A DNA stretch of 64,000 nt, taken from the NCBI RefSeq assembly GCF_024372725.1, contig NZ_VOUA01000018.1, positions 1 through 64,000 of the forward strand, written 5' to 3'. Shown one piece after another: positions 18,234 to 26,902 of the stretch. Source of the stretch: Methanosarcina sp. KYL-1 (GTDB lineage Archaea; Halobacteriota; Methanosarcinia; Methanosarcinales; Methanosarcinaceae). The position numbers and the translations under genes are program-made. Numbering within the stretch: position 1 is the stretch's first letter; every line of letters begins with the position of its first letter. The notes under the pieces were generated by a model. That model made no database searches and was not told the DNA's origin. It worked only from the letters and a program-made list of their open reading frames with translations.

Positions 18234-19394
18234 TTAAAAGAGAACAGGCGAAGAATCCGAGGATATGGCCTTAATATAGTGCTTCTTTGCCTCATCAAAG
18301 CGCTCGAGCTTGAAAAGGAGCAGGCTGTAGTTGTAGCGGGTATTAACGTCTTCGGGGTCCTGTTCAAGGGCTTCCCGGTACATGGCTTCGGCCTGCCGGA
18401 ACATCCCGAGCCGTTTCAACAGGTTGCCGTAGTTGCAGAGCGTAGGGACATGGCAGGGGTCCATTTCCAGGTTCTCTTTGTACTGAATTTCTGCTTCGTG
18501 ATAACGCCCGACATCAAAAAGGAGCTGCCCGTAGTTGGCCCTGGCATCCGCATCATCGGGTTTCAGCCTTAGAATAAGCCTGTACTGCATTTCCGCCTCT
18601 TCGGTCCGGCCGGATTCCGAGAGCAGGTTGCCATAGTTGCAGAGGGCACTTATATGGCCCGGGCTTACCTCCAGAACCTCTTTATAATGCATTTCGGCTT
18701 CCTCAAACCTTCCTTCCTGCTTGAGGAAATTGGCATAATTATAGTTGGCTGCCACATGCTCCGGAACCTGTTCTAGTGCCTTTCCGAACTGCTCTTCAGC
18801 CTCCTCTCTCCTGTCAAGTTCCACCAGGAGGTTTGCATAGTTGCAGCGGGTGTTTGCGTTCCCGGGGTCCAGCTCGAGCACGGTCTCAAACTCACGTTCC
18901 GCGTCCTGCAGTTTCCCTAGCTCGAAAAAGAGGTTGCCGTAGTTGCAGTGGGTACTGACATTCTCCGGCTCAAGTTCAAGTGCCCGCCTGTACTGCTCCT
19001 CGGCTTCAAGTTTCCGCCCCAGCTCTGCAAGGACTATCCCCTGGTTGCAGAGGGAATTGACGTGCCCGGGGTCAAGGTTCAGGGCTTCATCAAATTCCTG
19101 AAGAGCTGTTTCCTTCATCCCCATGAAATAAGCAATCACTCCAGAAAGGAAATAAGCTTCAACCTGCTGCTCCCCTTCGCCCATGAGGGCGCAGGCCTTA
19201 ATGAACACGTACTCTTCCCTGAACATCCCCTTTGAGTCGCATATCTTTGCGATGTTCAGGAGATAATCGGGAGAAATCCCGTTTTTCCTTGAAAACTGGA
19301 CTGCAAACTCAAGCCCGGCACCGGGTTCTTCCTCATTTTTCCTGACCGATTCCACAACATCAAAAACGAGTTTATTGATCATGTCCAGGTCCAT
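18234..19394 (-). CDS. TPR protein, copy 3
   Basis: A 386-residue paralog of the two preceding TPR proteins. The N-terminal domain begins MDLDMINKLVFDVVESVRKN and is followed by about nine 34-residue TPRs (for example AEEQYRRALELEPENVSTHC). I start at this Met because the paralogs begin at the same point with MEIDAVDEL and MDFDMIDEF; a Met six codons upstream (19412) is possible. It continues through the region where copy 2 has a TAG. No membrane segment. Together with copies 1 and 2 it points to local duplication of a protein-binding scaffold family. Confidence 0.88.
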   Translation of the reverse strand: MDLDMINKLVFDVVESVRKNEEEPGAGLEFAVQFSRKNGISPDYLLNIAKICDSKGMFREEYVFIKACALMGEGEQQVEAYFLSGVIAYFMGMKETALQEFDEALNLDPGHVNSLCNQGIVLAELGRKLEAEEQYRRALELEPENVSTHCNYGNLFFELGKLQDAEREFETVLELDPGNANTRCNYANLLVELDRREEAEEQFGKALEQVPEHVAANYNYANFLKQEGRFEEAEMHYKEVLEVSPGHISALCNYGNLLSESGRTEEAEMQYRLILRLKPDDADARANYGQLLFDVGRYHEAEIQYKENLEMDPCHVPTLCNYGNLLKRLGMFRQAEAMYREALEQDPEDVNTRYNYSLLLFKLERFDEAKKHYIKAISSDSSPVLF

Positions 19395-19558
19395 AAAAAT
19401 CAATTCTCCCAAAAATAATTCCCTGGGAAAAAGCTTCAGCTTCCTCCTTATTTATTCACTGTTTTCAGCCAATAAATACTTTATTATATAATTCGGATTC
19501 AGGGAAAGGGTTTTCAAAAAAGTTGTCCTGAAAACGGCTCATTCAGAAAATATCCTCA

Positions 19559-19621
19559 AGAACAGAAAAGTCAGAACAGAAAAGTCAGAACAGAAAAGTC
19601 AGAACAGAAAAGTCAGAACAG
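19559..19621. repeat. 14-bp tandem repeat
   Basis: AGAACAGAAAAGTC repeats four times in tandem with almost no change, directly downstream of the glycine-rich protein gene that ends at 19632 on the minus strand. Confidence 0.8.
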
Positions 19622-19631
19622 CGGGAGGAGT

Positions 19632-19862
19632 TCATTTCTGCTTACCTTCAGGCCCCGGATTCTGCCTGGAGCCCAGTGCCAATCCCATAACCAGCCCTAC
19701 ACCTGCACCCATTGACATGCCGAGAACCACCCCGGTTGTCTGGGAGCCTGCAGCTGGGCCGAGAATGAAACTTCCCAAAAGGATCCCCAGCGTAGCTCCA
19801 ATTCCGATTCCCGGAGCCATCCATCTTCCAGGGGACTGCTGTTCTTTTTTGTCTGTGTTCAT
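19632..19862 (-). CDS. Small glycine-zipper membrane protein
   Basis: A 76-residue protein with two hydrophobic, glycine-rich segments (about residues 16-36 and 43-64; for example GIGIGATLGILLGSFILG and GMSMGAGVGLVMGLALG). Such glycine-zipper hairpins pack tightly in membranes. The N-terminus is polar (MNTDKKEQQSPGRW) and the C-terminus is a short charged tail. It is a single gene, in an AT-rich setting. Function unknown. Confidence 0.7.
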   Translation of the reverse strand: MNTDKKEQQSPGRWMAPGIGIGATLGILLGSFILGPAAGSQTTGVVLGMSMGAGVGLVMGLALGSRQNPGPEGKQK

Positions 19863-20019
19863 AACATTTACACCACTCGTTTTTCATTTAGTGGATTTTT
19901 GCGTATTCTTTGCATCTTTTGATTTTTCATCGAGTTTTCATTGAGTTCCCTTAAGTTAATTTCTTCTATTTGTTTAATTTTCGGTTTTTAGTTTTCTGAG
20001 GAAAACCGAAAAAAGGCGA

Positions 20020-20712
20020 TCATTTAAGGGCGAATTCCACAGCTGCAAGCGCATGAAGCTTTGTCGTATCAAAAAGAGGAACTTTCGCATCTTCCTGCCC
20101 GACCAGAAGCGGGATTTCGGTGCAGCCCAGGACGATGCCTTCGGCACCCCCGGAAACCAGATTTCCGATTATTTCCCTGAACCTCGCCCTGGAAGCTTCG
20201 TTTTTTACGCCCAGGCAGAGCTCATTGAAAATCACGCTGTTTATGAAGTCCCTGTCTCCTGCCCCGGGGATGAGCACCTCGATCCCGAACCTTTCTTCAA
20301 GCCGCTTCCTGTAAAAGGCTTCTTCCATTGTGAACTTCGTCCCCAGCAGCCCGACCTTTTTGAGCCCTGCTGCCCGAATTTCAGCCGCTGCCGCATCCGC
20401 AATGTGCAGCAACGGGATGCCGGCTCTTTCCTCCACCTTTTCCGCAAGCTTATGCATGGTGTTCGTGCAGATGAGCAGGAAATCCGCTCCCGAGCCCTTC
20501 AGGGAAAGCCCGGCCTCGCCCAGGCAGGCTTCCAGCCCTGCCCAGTCCCCGCCGGCCAGCATTTTCTCGATATCCCCGAAATCGACCGAATAGAGGACGC
20601 ACTTTGCGGAGTGCAGCCCGCCAAGCCTTTCTTTTACCGCTTCATTGATGAGCCTGTAATATTCGAGGGAAGATTCCCAGCTCATCCCGCCGATAAGTCC
20701 TATCATTTTCAT
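20020..20712 (-). CDS. Aspartate/glutamate racemase family protein
   Basis: A 230-residue cytoplasmic enzyme of the Asp/Glu racemase family. It opens with the signature MIGLIGGMSWESSLEYYRLIN. The two catalytic cysteines sit in LICTNTMHKLA (about residue 82) and VLGCTEIPLL (about residue 196), as in cofactor-independent aspartate racemases. The length is typical. The start may be the second Met (20706). It is divergent from the TauE/SafE gene. The likely reaction is interconversion of L- and D-aspartate, but other amino acids are possible. Confidence 0.88.
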   Translation of the reverse strand: MKMIGLIGGMSWESSLEYYRLINEAVKERLGGLHSAKCVLYSVDFGDIEKMLAGGDWAGLEACLGEAGLSLKGSGADFLLICTNTMHKLAEKVEERAGIPLLHIADAAAAEIRAAGLKKVGLLGTKFTMEEAFYRKRLEERFGIEVLIPGAGDRDFINSVIFNELCLGVKNEASRARFREIIGNLVSGGAEGIVLGCTEIPLLVGQEDAKVPLFDTTKLHALAAVEFALK

Positions 20713-20772
20713 TTAGAGAACTCCTTGATAGCTAAAGGATAGTTACCAGAATGACCATAAAAGGTATTGGAA

Positions 20773-20787
20773 TGACTGAAACAGTCA
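20773..20787. promoter_or_regulatory. Palindrome between divergent genes
   Basis: TGACTGAAACAGTCA is a perfect inverted repeat with a 3-base centre. It lies 61 bases upstream of the racemase start and 129 bases upstream of the TauE/SafE start, so it could be an operator for either gene. Confidence 0.35.
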
Positions 20788-20915
20788 CATGTGGGAATAT
20801 CTGAAAGTTATCGGAATGTACTTAGGCAGCAGTCAGAGAATACCTGACGATAAACACTTCTAATTGTTTAAGGAAATTATATAAAGGATTCCAGCGCAGG
20901 AAAAAGAAGATTCCC

Positions 20916-21719
20916 ATGCCTGACTGCCTGACCTATTTCTTTCTCTTTCCCGTAGCTGTCATTATTGCCATCCTTGCGATGTCCGCAGGCATCTCAGGCA
21001 CGAATTTCTGGATCCCGGTCTATATTATATGGCTTGGCATTGATACCAAAACAGCTTTCTGGCTCGGGCTTTTAACCATGATCTTCGGATTCGGTTCTGG
21101 GACGCTCAGGAACCTGAAACAGAAAACCATCAACTGGCCCATAGTGAAAGAATACCTGAAAATTACAATTCCTGCAGCTGTATTCGGGGCCCTGCTGGTC
21201 CCCTTTGCCCCGGAAGGGATACTTTTACTCCTGTTTGCAAGTTTTATCCTCATATACGGAAGCTACCTCGTATACCGTTACTGGCTTTACCGCAGGGGAA
21301 AATTCCAGGAAAAACTCGCAACCCGCGACCACATCTGCTGGAAACGCGCTGCCGTTGCCGGCTTCCTGAAAGGGCTCATCGCAACCGGGCTGGGCAAACT
21401 GATAACGCCCTGCATCATGGAACATAAAGAAATAAAGTCTCCTGCGGAAGCCGTGGGCTCCACGGTCCCCATAATCTTTATTGTTAACTTTATTGCCCTC
21501 CTCTTCCGCCTGACCCCGGACTTCATTTCAGTCCTTGCCGACCAAAAAGAAATGATCTTTGACGTAATGCTCTGGGTTGCCCCCGGAGTTATCCTGGGCG
21601 GGCAGATAGGGCCGGCGGTTGCAAGAAAACTGTCGGTACAGGGCATGAAACTGTATACTGGAAGCCTGCTTATAGGTGTCAGCCTGTTGATATATATAAG
21701 GGCCTTTACCCTTTTTTAA
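20916..21719 (+). CDS. TauE/SafE family membrane protein
   Basis: A 267-residue membrane protein with about eight hydrophobic segments. It has the family features: a first segment with small residues (VAVIIAILAMSAGISGTNFW), a duplicated 4-segment plan, and the glycine-rich GFLKGLIATGLGKLITP in the second half. Members export sulfite, sulfoacetate, taurine-derived or other anions. The substrate is not evident. In a coenzyme M-making methanogen, sulfonate or sulfite export is thinkable, but it is not linked to the coenzyme M genes here. Confidence 0.85.
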   Translation: MPDCLTYFFLFPVAVIIAILAMSAGISGTNFWIPVYIIWLGIDTKTAFWLGLLTMIFGFGSGTLRNLKQKTINWPIVKEYLKITIPAAVFGALLVPFAPEGILLLLFASFILIYGSYLVYRYWLYRRGKFQEKLATRDHICWKRAAVAGFLKGLIATGLGKLITPCIMEHKEIKSPAEAVGSTVPIIFIVNFIALLFRLTPDFISVLADQKEMIFDVMLWVAPGVILGGQIGPAVARKLSVQGMKLYTGSLLIGVSLLIYIRAFTLF

Positions 21720-21930
21720 CGGAAAAACTCCAAAAAGCCAATATAGAAGGACAGGACAATAACTCAATAGCAGTCAAAATTTTAAAGAGACTGCTTGAAA
21801 CCACTTGAAACTTCATAATGCTCTTAAGACTGATTATGACTGTTTAAAACTGTTTAAAACTGCTTAAGACCACTTAAGAATGCTTAAAAACCCCTTGAAA
21901 CAAACAAAGAACCCAAAAAACTGACCACCC

Positions 21931-22335
21931 ATGTTTATTCAACTCTTTTCTCTGTTCCTGATTATCCCCCTTGTGGAACTCTACCTCCTCATCAAGATCG
22001 GGGGCATAATCGGTGCCTTCAATACCGTGCTTGTAATCTTCATAACCGCAAGCCTCGGCGCTTACCTTGCAAAAAGCCAGGGCTTCCTCGTACTCCGCAA
22101 AATCCAGGAAGCAACGAACCAGGGCTACATGCCCGGAAACGAACTCCTTCACGGCCTCTTCGTACTGATCGGCGGCTTTGCCCTCCTTACCCCCGGCTTC
22201 CTGACCGACGCCATCGGGCTTTCCATGCTCATCCCCCAGGTCCGGGAAATCTACGTGGGCCTTGCAAAAGAAATGCTCCGGAAAAAGATTGAGAGGGGAG
22301 ATATGCAGATGCGGATGTACACGAATTTCAGGTGA
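21931..22335 (+). CDS. fxsA: FxsA family membrane protein
   Basis: A 134-residue protein with three or four membrane segments. It matches FxsA: FSLFLIIPLVELYLLIKIGG at the start, GAYLAKSQGFLVLRKIQEA in the middle and GLFVLIGGFALLTPGFLTD, then a cytoplasmic charged tail. E. coli FxsA affects phage T7 exclusion by the F plasmid; its normal role is unknown. The upstream 200 bases have drifting copies of AAACTGTTTAAAACTGC-type words and no gene. Confidence 0.88.
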   Translation: MFIQLFSLFLIIPLVELYLLIKIGGIIGAFNTVLVIFITASLGAYLAKSQGFLVLRKIQEATNQGYMPGNELLHGLFVLIGGFALLTPGFLTDAIGLSMLIPQVREIYVGLAKEMLRKKIERGDMQMRMYTNFR

Positions 22336-23208
22336 AGCCTGTAAAGGGAGACACCTTTACTTTTTTGCTTTTTACATTTTACTTTTCTTTTTTCCCTGCC
22401 CTGTAAACCCGTATTTCTCCAGGCCGCCTGATCTGACCTGGCCGTATGGGAAGTAGTCAGTGCGTTCGACCTCAAAACCGTTTAAGTTTGCAGGAAAGAA
22501 AGGGTTTTAACAGGAGGGGACTGTCGCTTCGCAAAACCCCGGACTCTCACCGGGCGCGAGCGCAGCGAAGCGGCCGGCTTTTTCATAAAAATATATAAGT
22601 AAAGACTTAAAATAAGACCGGTCTGGCTTGTGTTCTGGTGCGTGGATTCCAAATTAAAGCCAAATATTTTTTACTGAACACTTCAGTTCAGCCAGCCGTC
22701 TTTTCTTTTTGCCATGAATAGTAGTATTAAACAGTTATTAGGGTATACTTTTAAGTCATCAGGATGCCCTTATACAGTCTTTTGGATATACATTATAATC
22801 ATGCAAATGATCTTTAGAGGCCATTGTGAGACACCTTAAACTGCGCAAATTAAAATTAAAGGTCCCTGGAACATATTTTTTAGTTTGCAAATACACTTTC
22901 TGGAAAAGGCCGGCCTCCTTCGTCGGCCGGTGAGAGCGCCGGTACTCTATAAAAAGTAAGACTTGGAAATGTGGTTTTAGTCCGCTTGAGCGAGCAACGC
23001 GAGCGAAACGGACCCCGTGCTCCCGAAGCGGAACTCGGGCGAGCGAAACGGACCCCGTGCTCCCGAAGCGGAACTCGGGCGAGCGAAACGGACCCCGTGC
23101 TCCCGAAGCGGAACTCGGGCGAGCGAAACGGACACCGTGCTGTTGCGATTGCATCGCAACTCCCAGAAAATCTCCAATTTTCTGTGATCCCGAAGCGAAA
23201 TTCGGGCT
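22336..23208. other. Long intergenic region with palindromes and a minisatellite
   Basis: No gene can be supported. It holds a GC-rich inverted element around 22545-22580 (GCGAGCGCAGCGAAGCGGCCGG followed by CTTTTTC, in two short pieces), another at 22915-22945 (CGTCGGCCGGTGAGAGCGCCGG), and the 40-bp tandem repeat at 23001-23140. All the apparent reading frames in 22759-23261 come from this repeat, which is open in several frames because its length is not a multiple of three. Confidence 0.6.
23001..23140. repeat. 40-bp GC-rich minisatellite, 3.5 copies
   Basis: A 40-base unit beginning GAGCGAAACGGACCCCGTGC occurs at 23001, 23041, 23081 and, partly, 23121. The first three copies are identical. 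Each contains a CCCGAAGCGGAACTCGGG near-palindrome. It lies 68 bases downstream of the lrgB stop codon and contrasts with AT-rich surroundings. Confidence 0.9.
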
Positions 23209-23985
23209 TCAGAAAAGAAGCCCGAATATGTAAATCAGAAGCGGTGCCAGGAAAACCGTAATAAGCCCTGCGATCCCGATTGCAAGGCCGCTCATTGCCC
23301 CTTCGGTTTCCCCGAGTTCTATGGCTTTGGTGGTCCCGAGGGCGTGGGAAGCGGTTCCGATGGCAACGCCGACTGCAACTTTGTCTTTTATATGGAAGCA
23401 GCGGCAGATGAAGGGGCCGAGGACAGCTCCGATTATTCCCGTGATCACGATTGCTGCCACGGTTACTGCGGGCATGCCGCCGAGCTGCCTTGAGATTTCC
23501 ATGCCTATGGGGGTTGTGACGGACTTGGGGACAAGGGAGATGCTCAGGGCTTCATCGAGCCCGAAGAGGCTTGAGAGGGCAAGGATGCTTGCCATGCCTG
23601 CGGTGCTGCCTGCGACTATGCCGGCAAGGATCGGGAGGGCGTCGCTTTTCAGGAGCTGGATTTTCTTGTAGAGGGGGACGGCAAGGACGACGGTTGCAGG
23701 CCCGAGGAAAAAGGAGATGTAGTCCCCGCCGCGGTTGTAGGTCTCAAAATCGATCCCGACGTACAGCAGGAAGAGAATTACAAGCACGCAACCCACAAGC
23801 AGGGGGTTTAAGGCTGAGACCCGGGTCTTCCTGTACAGGATGGTGCCTATCTGGAACGCGATCAGGGAAACCAGAATCCCGAAGAGGGGGGTTGAAATGA
23901 ATTCATTAAGGAAATTATTAAGGAAATTATTAAGAAAACCATCAAGGAAAACATCAAGGAAAACATCAAGGAAATTTACCTGCAT
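23209..23985 (-). CDS. lrgB: LrgB-family membrane protein
   Basis: A 258-residue membrane protein of the LrgB/CidB/YohK family with about seven or eight hydrophobic segments. Typical motifs are FFLGPATVVLAVPLYKK, LVPKSVTTPIGMEIS and GTASHALGTTKAIELGE. The family works with LrgA in membrane permeability, holin-like control or export of small organic acids such as pyruvate or glycolate. The N-terminus is unusual: residues 4-28 repeat FLDV/FLNN four-residue units, coded by 12-base tandem repeats. The start ATG follows the lrgA stop by one base, so translation is coupled. Confidence 0.9.
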   Translation of the reverse strand: MQVNFLDVFLDVFLDGFLNNFLNNFLNEFISTPLFGILVSLIAFQIGTILYRKTRVSALNPLLVGCVLVILFLLYVGIDFETYNRGGDYISFFLGPATVVLAVPLYKKIQLLKSDALPILAGIVAGSTAGMASILALSSLFGLDEALSISLVPKSVTTPIGMEISRQLGGMPAVTVAAIVITGIIGAVLGPFICRCFHIKDKVAVGVAIGTASHALGTTKAIELGETEGAMSGLAIGIAGLITVFLAPLLIYIFGLLF

Positions 23986-23986
23986 C

Positions 23987-24439
23987 TCAGTTCACCTGCT
24001 CAACCTTAAGCTCAGATGCCTGCGTTTTTATCGAGCTGATAGTGCCCGGGACAACCTTGCTTTCACTTTCCTCGCGGGATTCAGCACCCTCTGTCTTCCT
24101 CCCGAGGAACTTCTTTACAAGCTGCACGGTGAGCCCGGTTACAGCCAGGATAATCACTGTTGAAAGCACGGAAATTTCGAGAATTTCAGTCCACTTCCCT
24201 TCAAGCAGGGCAAAACAGGTAATCAGGCTGACCCCCGCTGGAAGGAAGAAAAAAGCCAGGTTATCAAGCAAAAAATCGCTGACTTTCCCTATCATCTCGA
24301 GTTTGATTATGCCTGCATACAGGCCGAAGAAAAGAAGCAGCATCCCTATGACGTTGCCAGGGACTGGCAGGCTGAAGGTTTTCTGTAACAGTTCACCCAG
24401 GAAATATATACTCAGTATGATTGAAAATTCTTTTAGCAA
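23987..24439 (-). CDS. lrgA: LrgA/CidA-family membrane protein
   Basis: A 150-residue membrane protein with four hydrophobic segments and a polar tail of about 35 residues. Motifs FSLPVPGNVIGMLLLFFGL and LAFFFLPAGVSLI mark the LrgA/CidA family of holin-like proteins. The start appears to be a TTG (LLKEFSIILSIYFLGELL region) with AGGAAG about ten bases upstream. It is the first gene of a two-gene operon with lrgB. In archaea the pair is thought to handle small organic acids or envelope stress; there is no direct evidence here. Confidence 0.88.
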   Translation of the reverse strand: MLKEFSIILSIYFLGELLQKTFSLPVPGNVIGMLLLFFGLYAGIIKLEMIGKVSDFLLDNLAFFFLPAGVSLITCFALLEGKWTEILEISVLSTVIILAVTGLTVQLVKKFLGRKTEGAESREESESKVVPGTISSIKTQASELKVEQVN

Positions 24440-24691
24440 AACTTATTCTTCCTATGCTTGGCTGGAGGTTGACTAGCAGAATTGGGGTATATATACTTAT
24501 CCGGAAGTTTGAAAATTTAGTATAAAGTAAGCGAGAACCGATACAGAGGCTGGAGAAGAAGCTAGATATAACGGTAGAGACGGGGGCTAGAGATGATACA
24601 GAGGCTGGAGAGACGATACGGGAGGCTGACCGATACAGGATAAAACAATACATTCATATCGCGCAAACTCCTATTTTTCATGGGGGTTTTG

Positions 24692-25876
24692 ATGGGAGAG
24701 AAGCGATTCGTTTACATGGACCATGCAGCCACCACCTTCACAAAACCTGAAGTGGCTGAAGCTATGATGCCTTTTTTGAAAGAACATTTCGGGAACCCTT
24801 CGTCCCTGTACTCCATAGGAAGGGAAGCTAAGGAAGCCGTGGAAAGTGCAAGGGAACAGCTTGCAAAGGCGCTGGGTGCAAAACCCGAGGAGGTCTACTT
24901 TACCTCGGGGGGAACGGAGTCCGACAACTGGGCGGTAAAAGGGACAGCCCTTGCCAGGCAGGAGCGGGGAAATCATATTATCACAACGCCGATAGAGCAC
25001 CACGCCGTGCTCTACCCCTGTGAGTACCTGGAAACGAAGGGCTTTGAGGTGACCTACCTGCTGGTGGACAGGTACGGGCTTGTTGACCCTGCGGACGTGG
25101 AAGCCGCAATCAGGGAAGATACCACCCTGATCTCGGTCATGTACGCCAACAACGAGATAGGGACCCTTGAGCCTGTCCCGGAGATAGGGAAAATTGCGAA
25201 GGAGCACGGGGTCCCCTTCCACACCGATGCCGTGCAGGTGATAGGGAAAATCCCCCTGGACATGCAGGGAAAGCACAAAGACATTGACATGCTCTCCTTA
25301 TCCTCGCACAAGTTCTACGGGCCAAAAGGGGTGGGAGCCCTCTACATCCGGGAAGGGACGGAAATTGACAATTACATGCATGGGGGCGGGCAGGAGAGGG
25401 GACGGCGCGCCGGGACCGAAAACGTTGCAGGCATCGTGGGGATGGGAAAGGCAATCGAGCTTGCAACTGCAAATATCGAGGCACACAATGAAAAGATCAG
25501 GAAGATGCGGGACCGCCTGAAGGACGGGGTCCTGGAAATCCCGCACTGCAGGCTGAACGGGCACCCGGAAAAGCGCCTGCCCGGAAACCTGAACTTCAGC
25601 TTCGAGTACATCGAAGGGGAATCTTTGCTGCTCATGCTCGACCAGCTGGGAGTCTGCTGCTCCACTGGCAGTGCCTGTTCTTCGGGCTCTTCCGAACCCT
25701 CGCACGTCCTCCGGGCAATAGGGCTGCCCCCGAAAATCGCCCAGGGGTCCCTCCGCCTGACCCTGGGGGACGCAGATTCCGAAGAGGATGTCGATTATGT
25801 GCTTGAGGTGCTGCCGGGAATCGTTGAAAAGCTGCGGGCAATGTCCCCGTTCTACAAACCGGCAGCCGGAACGTAA
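24692..25876 (+). CDS. Cysteine desulfurase, NifS/IscS type
   Basis: A 394-residue pyridoxal phosphate enzyme that takes sulfur from cysteine for iron-sulfur clusters. It starts MGEKRFVYMDHAATT. The PLP-binding Lys is in SLSSHKFYGPKGVGALY and the sulfur-carrying Cys is in CSTGSACSSGSSEPSHVL near residue 330. I chose the ATG at 24692, four bases after GGGGGT, over one four codons upstream (24680), which lacks a binding site. The gene is followed 49 bases later by its scaffold partner iscU, so this is an ISC-type assembly operon. The leader (24440-24691) has GATACAGAGGCTGGAGA twice. Confidence 0.93.
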   Translation: MGEKRFVYMDHAATTFTKPEVAEAMMPFLKEHFGNPSSLYSIGREAKEAVESAREQLAKALGAKPEEVYFTSGGTESDNWAVKGTALARQERGNHIITTPIEHHAVLYPCEYLETKGFEVTYLLVDRYGLVDPADVEAAIREDTTLISVMYANNEIGTLEPVPEIGKIAKEHGVPFHTDAVQVIGKIPLDMQGKHKDIDMLSLSSHKFYGPKGVGALYIREGTEIDNYMHGGGQERGRRAGTENVAGIVGMGKAIELATANIEAHNEKIRKMRDRLKDGVLEIPHCRLNGHPEKRLPGNLNFSFEYIEGESLLLMLDQLGVCCSTGSACSSGSSEPSHVLRAIGLPPKIAQGSLRLTLGDADSEEDVDYVLEVLPGIVEKLRAMSPFYKPAAGT

Positions 25877-25925
25877 TACATGGCCTGATGTATGCAGGCC
25901 TGAATGGGATACAGGGGGAAATTTC

Positions 25926-26324
25926 GTGTACAACAAGACAGTGATGGACCATTTCATGAACCCGCGAAACGTGGGAGAGATAGAAGACGCCGACGGCGTG
26001 GGAGAAGCCGGAAACCCCCACGGGGATTTCATGAAGATCTTCCTTAAAATAAAGGACAACAGGATCGAGGACGTAAGGTTCAAGACCTTCGGCTGTGCAG
26101 CTGCAATCGCGTCCAGCAGCATGGCAACGGAACTGATCAAAGGCATGACCCTGGAGGAAGCCTGGGACCTGACGAATGAGGCTGTGGGCGAAGCCCTGGG
26201 AGGCCTGCCACCGGGAAAGCTGGAGTGTTCGGTGGTATCCAGGGAAGCAATCCACATGGCAATCAACGAATACCGCAAAAAGCAGGGGCTTGAGCCGCTG
26301 GAGGAGAAACTACCCAATCCGTAA
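25926..26324 (+). CDS. IscU/NifU-like scaffold protein with an altered first Cys site
   Basis: A 132-residue iron-sulfur scaffold. The start is the GTG at 25926 because the protein then begins MYNKTVMDHFMNPRNVGE like other IscU proteins, with AGGGGGA upstream; an ATG further upstream would overlap nifS in a nonsense extension. Two ligand cysteines are present (FKTFGCAAAIASSS and GKLECSVVS). The first one, normally in GxPxCGD, is missing: here the sequence is GNPHGDFMK, one residue shorter with His. This suggests a variant with different cluster ligation or only sulfur relay. It is in an operon with the cysteine desulfurase. Confidence 0.88.
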   Translation: MYNKTVMDHFMNPRNVGEIEDADGVGEAGNPHGDFMKIFLKIKDNRIEDVRFKTFGCAAAIASSSMATELIKGMTLEEAWDLTNEAVGEALGGLPPGKLECSVVSREAIHMAINEYRKKQGLEPLEEKLPNP

Positions 26325-26902
26325 AGAAAGAAGGAAGGAGAGAGAAACAGAGAAAGAAACAGAGAGAGAAACAGAGAGAGAAACAGAGAGAGAAACAGAG
26401 AGAGAAACAGAGAAAGAAACAGAGAAAGAAACAGAGAGAGAAACAGAGAAAGAAACAGAGAAAGAAACAGAGAAAGAAACAGAGAGAGAAAGGAGCAGGA
26501 GAAGACCCTGAAAACTGAGTCCGGCCCAAAAACCCGAAAAGCCGCACAGAGAGAGTTTTTAAGGAATATTAAGTTAAGAGCTGTCAAAAACTGTTTTTAA
26601 GCAAAGGTTGATGAAACTGGGAAATCTGGAAAGAACGGTACCAAAGTCAACCCTTGCTTTTCTGGAGGAAAATGTTCAAACTCACATATCCGGTGGGTTT
26701 ACTTCTGCTCCTCATGGCTATGCACACAGGTAGAATATCATCAGGCAACATAAAGGGTTTTATTCGGCTAACGAATTTTGTTCTAAAAGCTAAGAGAAGG
26801 GCAATAGAACGGGACCAAAAGAACTCAAAAAGCCCGCTTGAGACCTAAAAACCTGCAGAAGCTTATCGTTAACTTAATCAGGAAAATACCAGATCATACC
26901 CT
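26325..26902. repeat. 12-bp tandem repeat and intergenic region
   Basis: From 26335 to about 26503, a 12-base unit alternating AGAGAGAAACAG and AGAAAGAAACAG repeats about 13 times, starting 11 bases after the iscU stop. Because 12 is a multiple of three it keeps open a frame (Thr-Glu-Arg/Lys-Glu), but there is no sign that it is translated. The rest up to 26902 has no gene I can support; a 64-codon frame at 26654 lacks a ribosome binding site and looks spurious. Confidence 0.8.

Noticed and set aside
22759-23261. Overlapping frames with SPEFRFGSTGSVSLARVPLR-like repeats
   Set aside because: The 40-bp minisatellite is open in several frames at once; period not a multiple of three shows that it is not coding.
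25788-25925. Longer iscU start overlapping nifS
   Set aside because: IscU relatives begin at the GTG-coded MYNKTVMDHF; the extension is the nifS 3' end in another frame.
26176-26511. Frame of Glu-Thr-Glu-Arg repeats after iscU
   Set aside because: Product of the 12-bp tandem repeat and of the shadow frame of iscU; no start signal.
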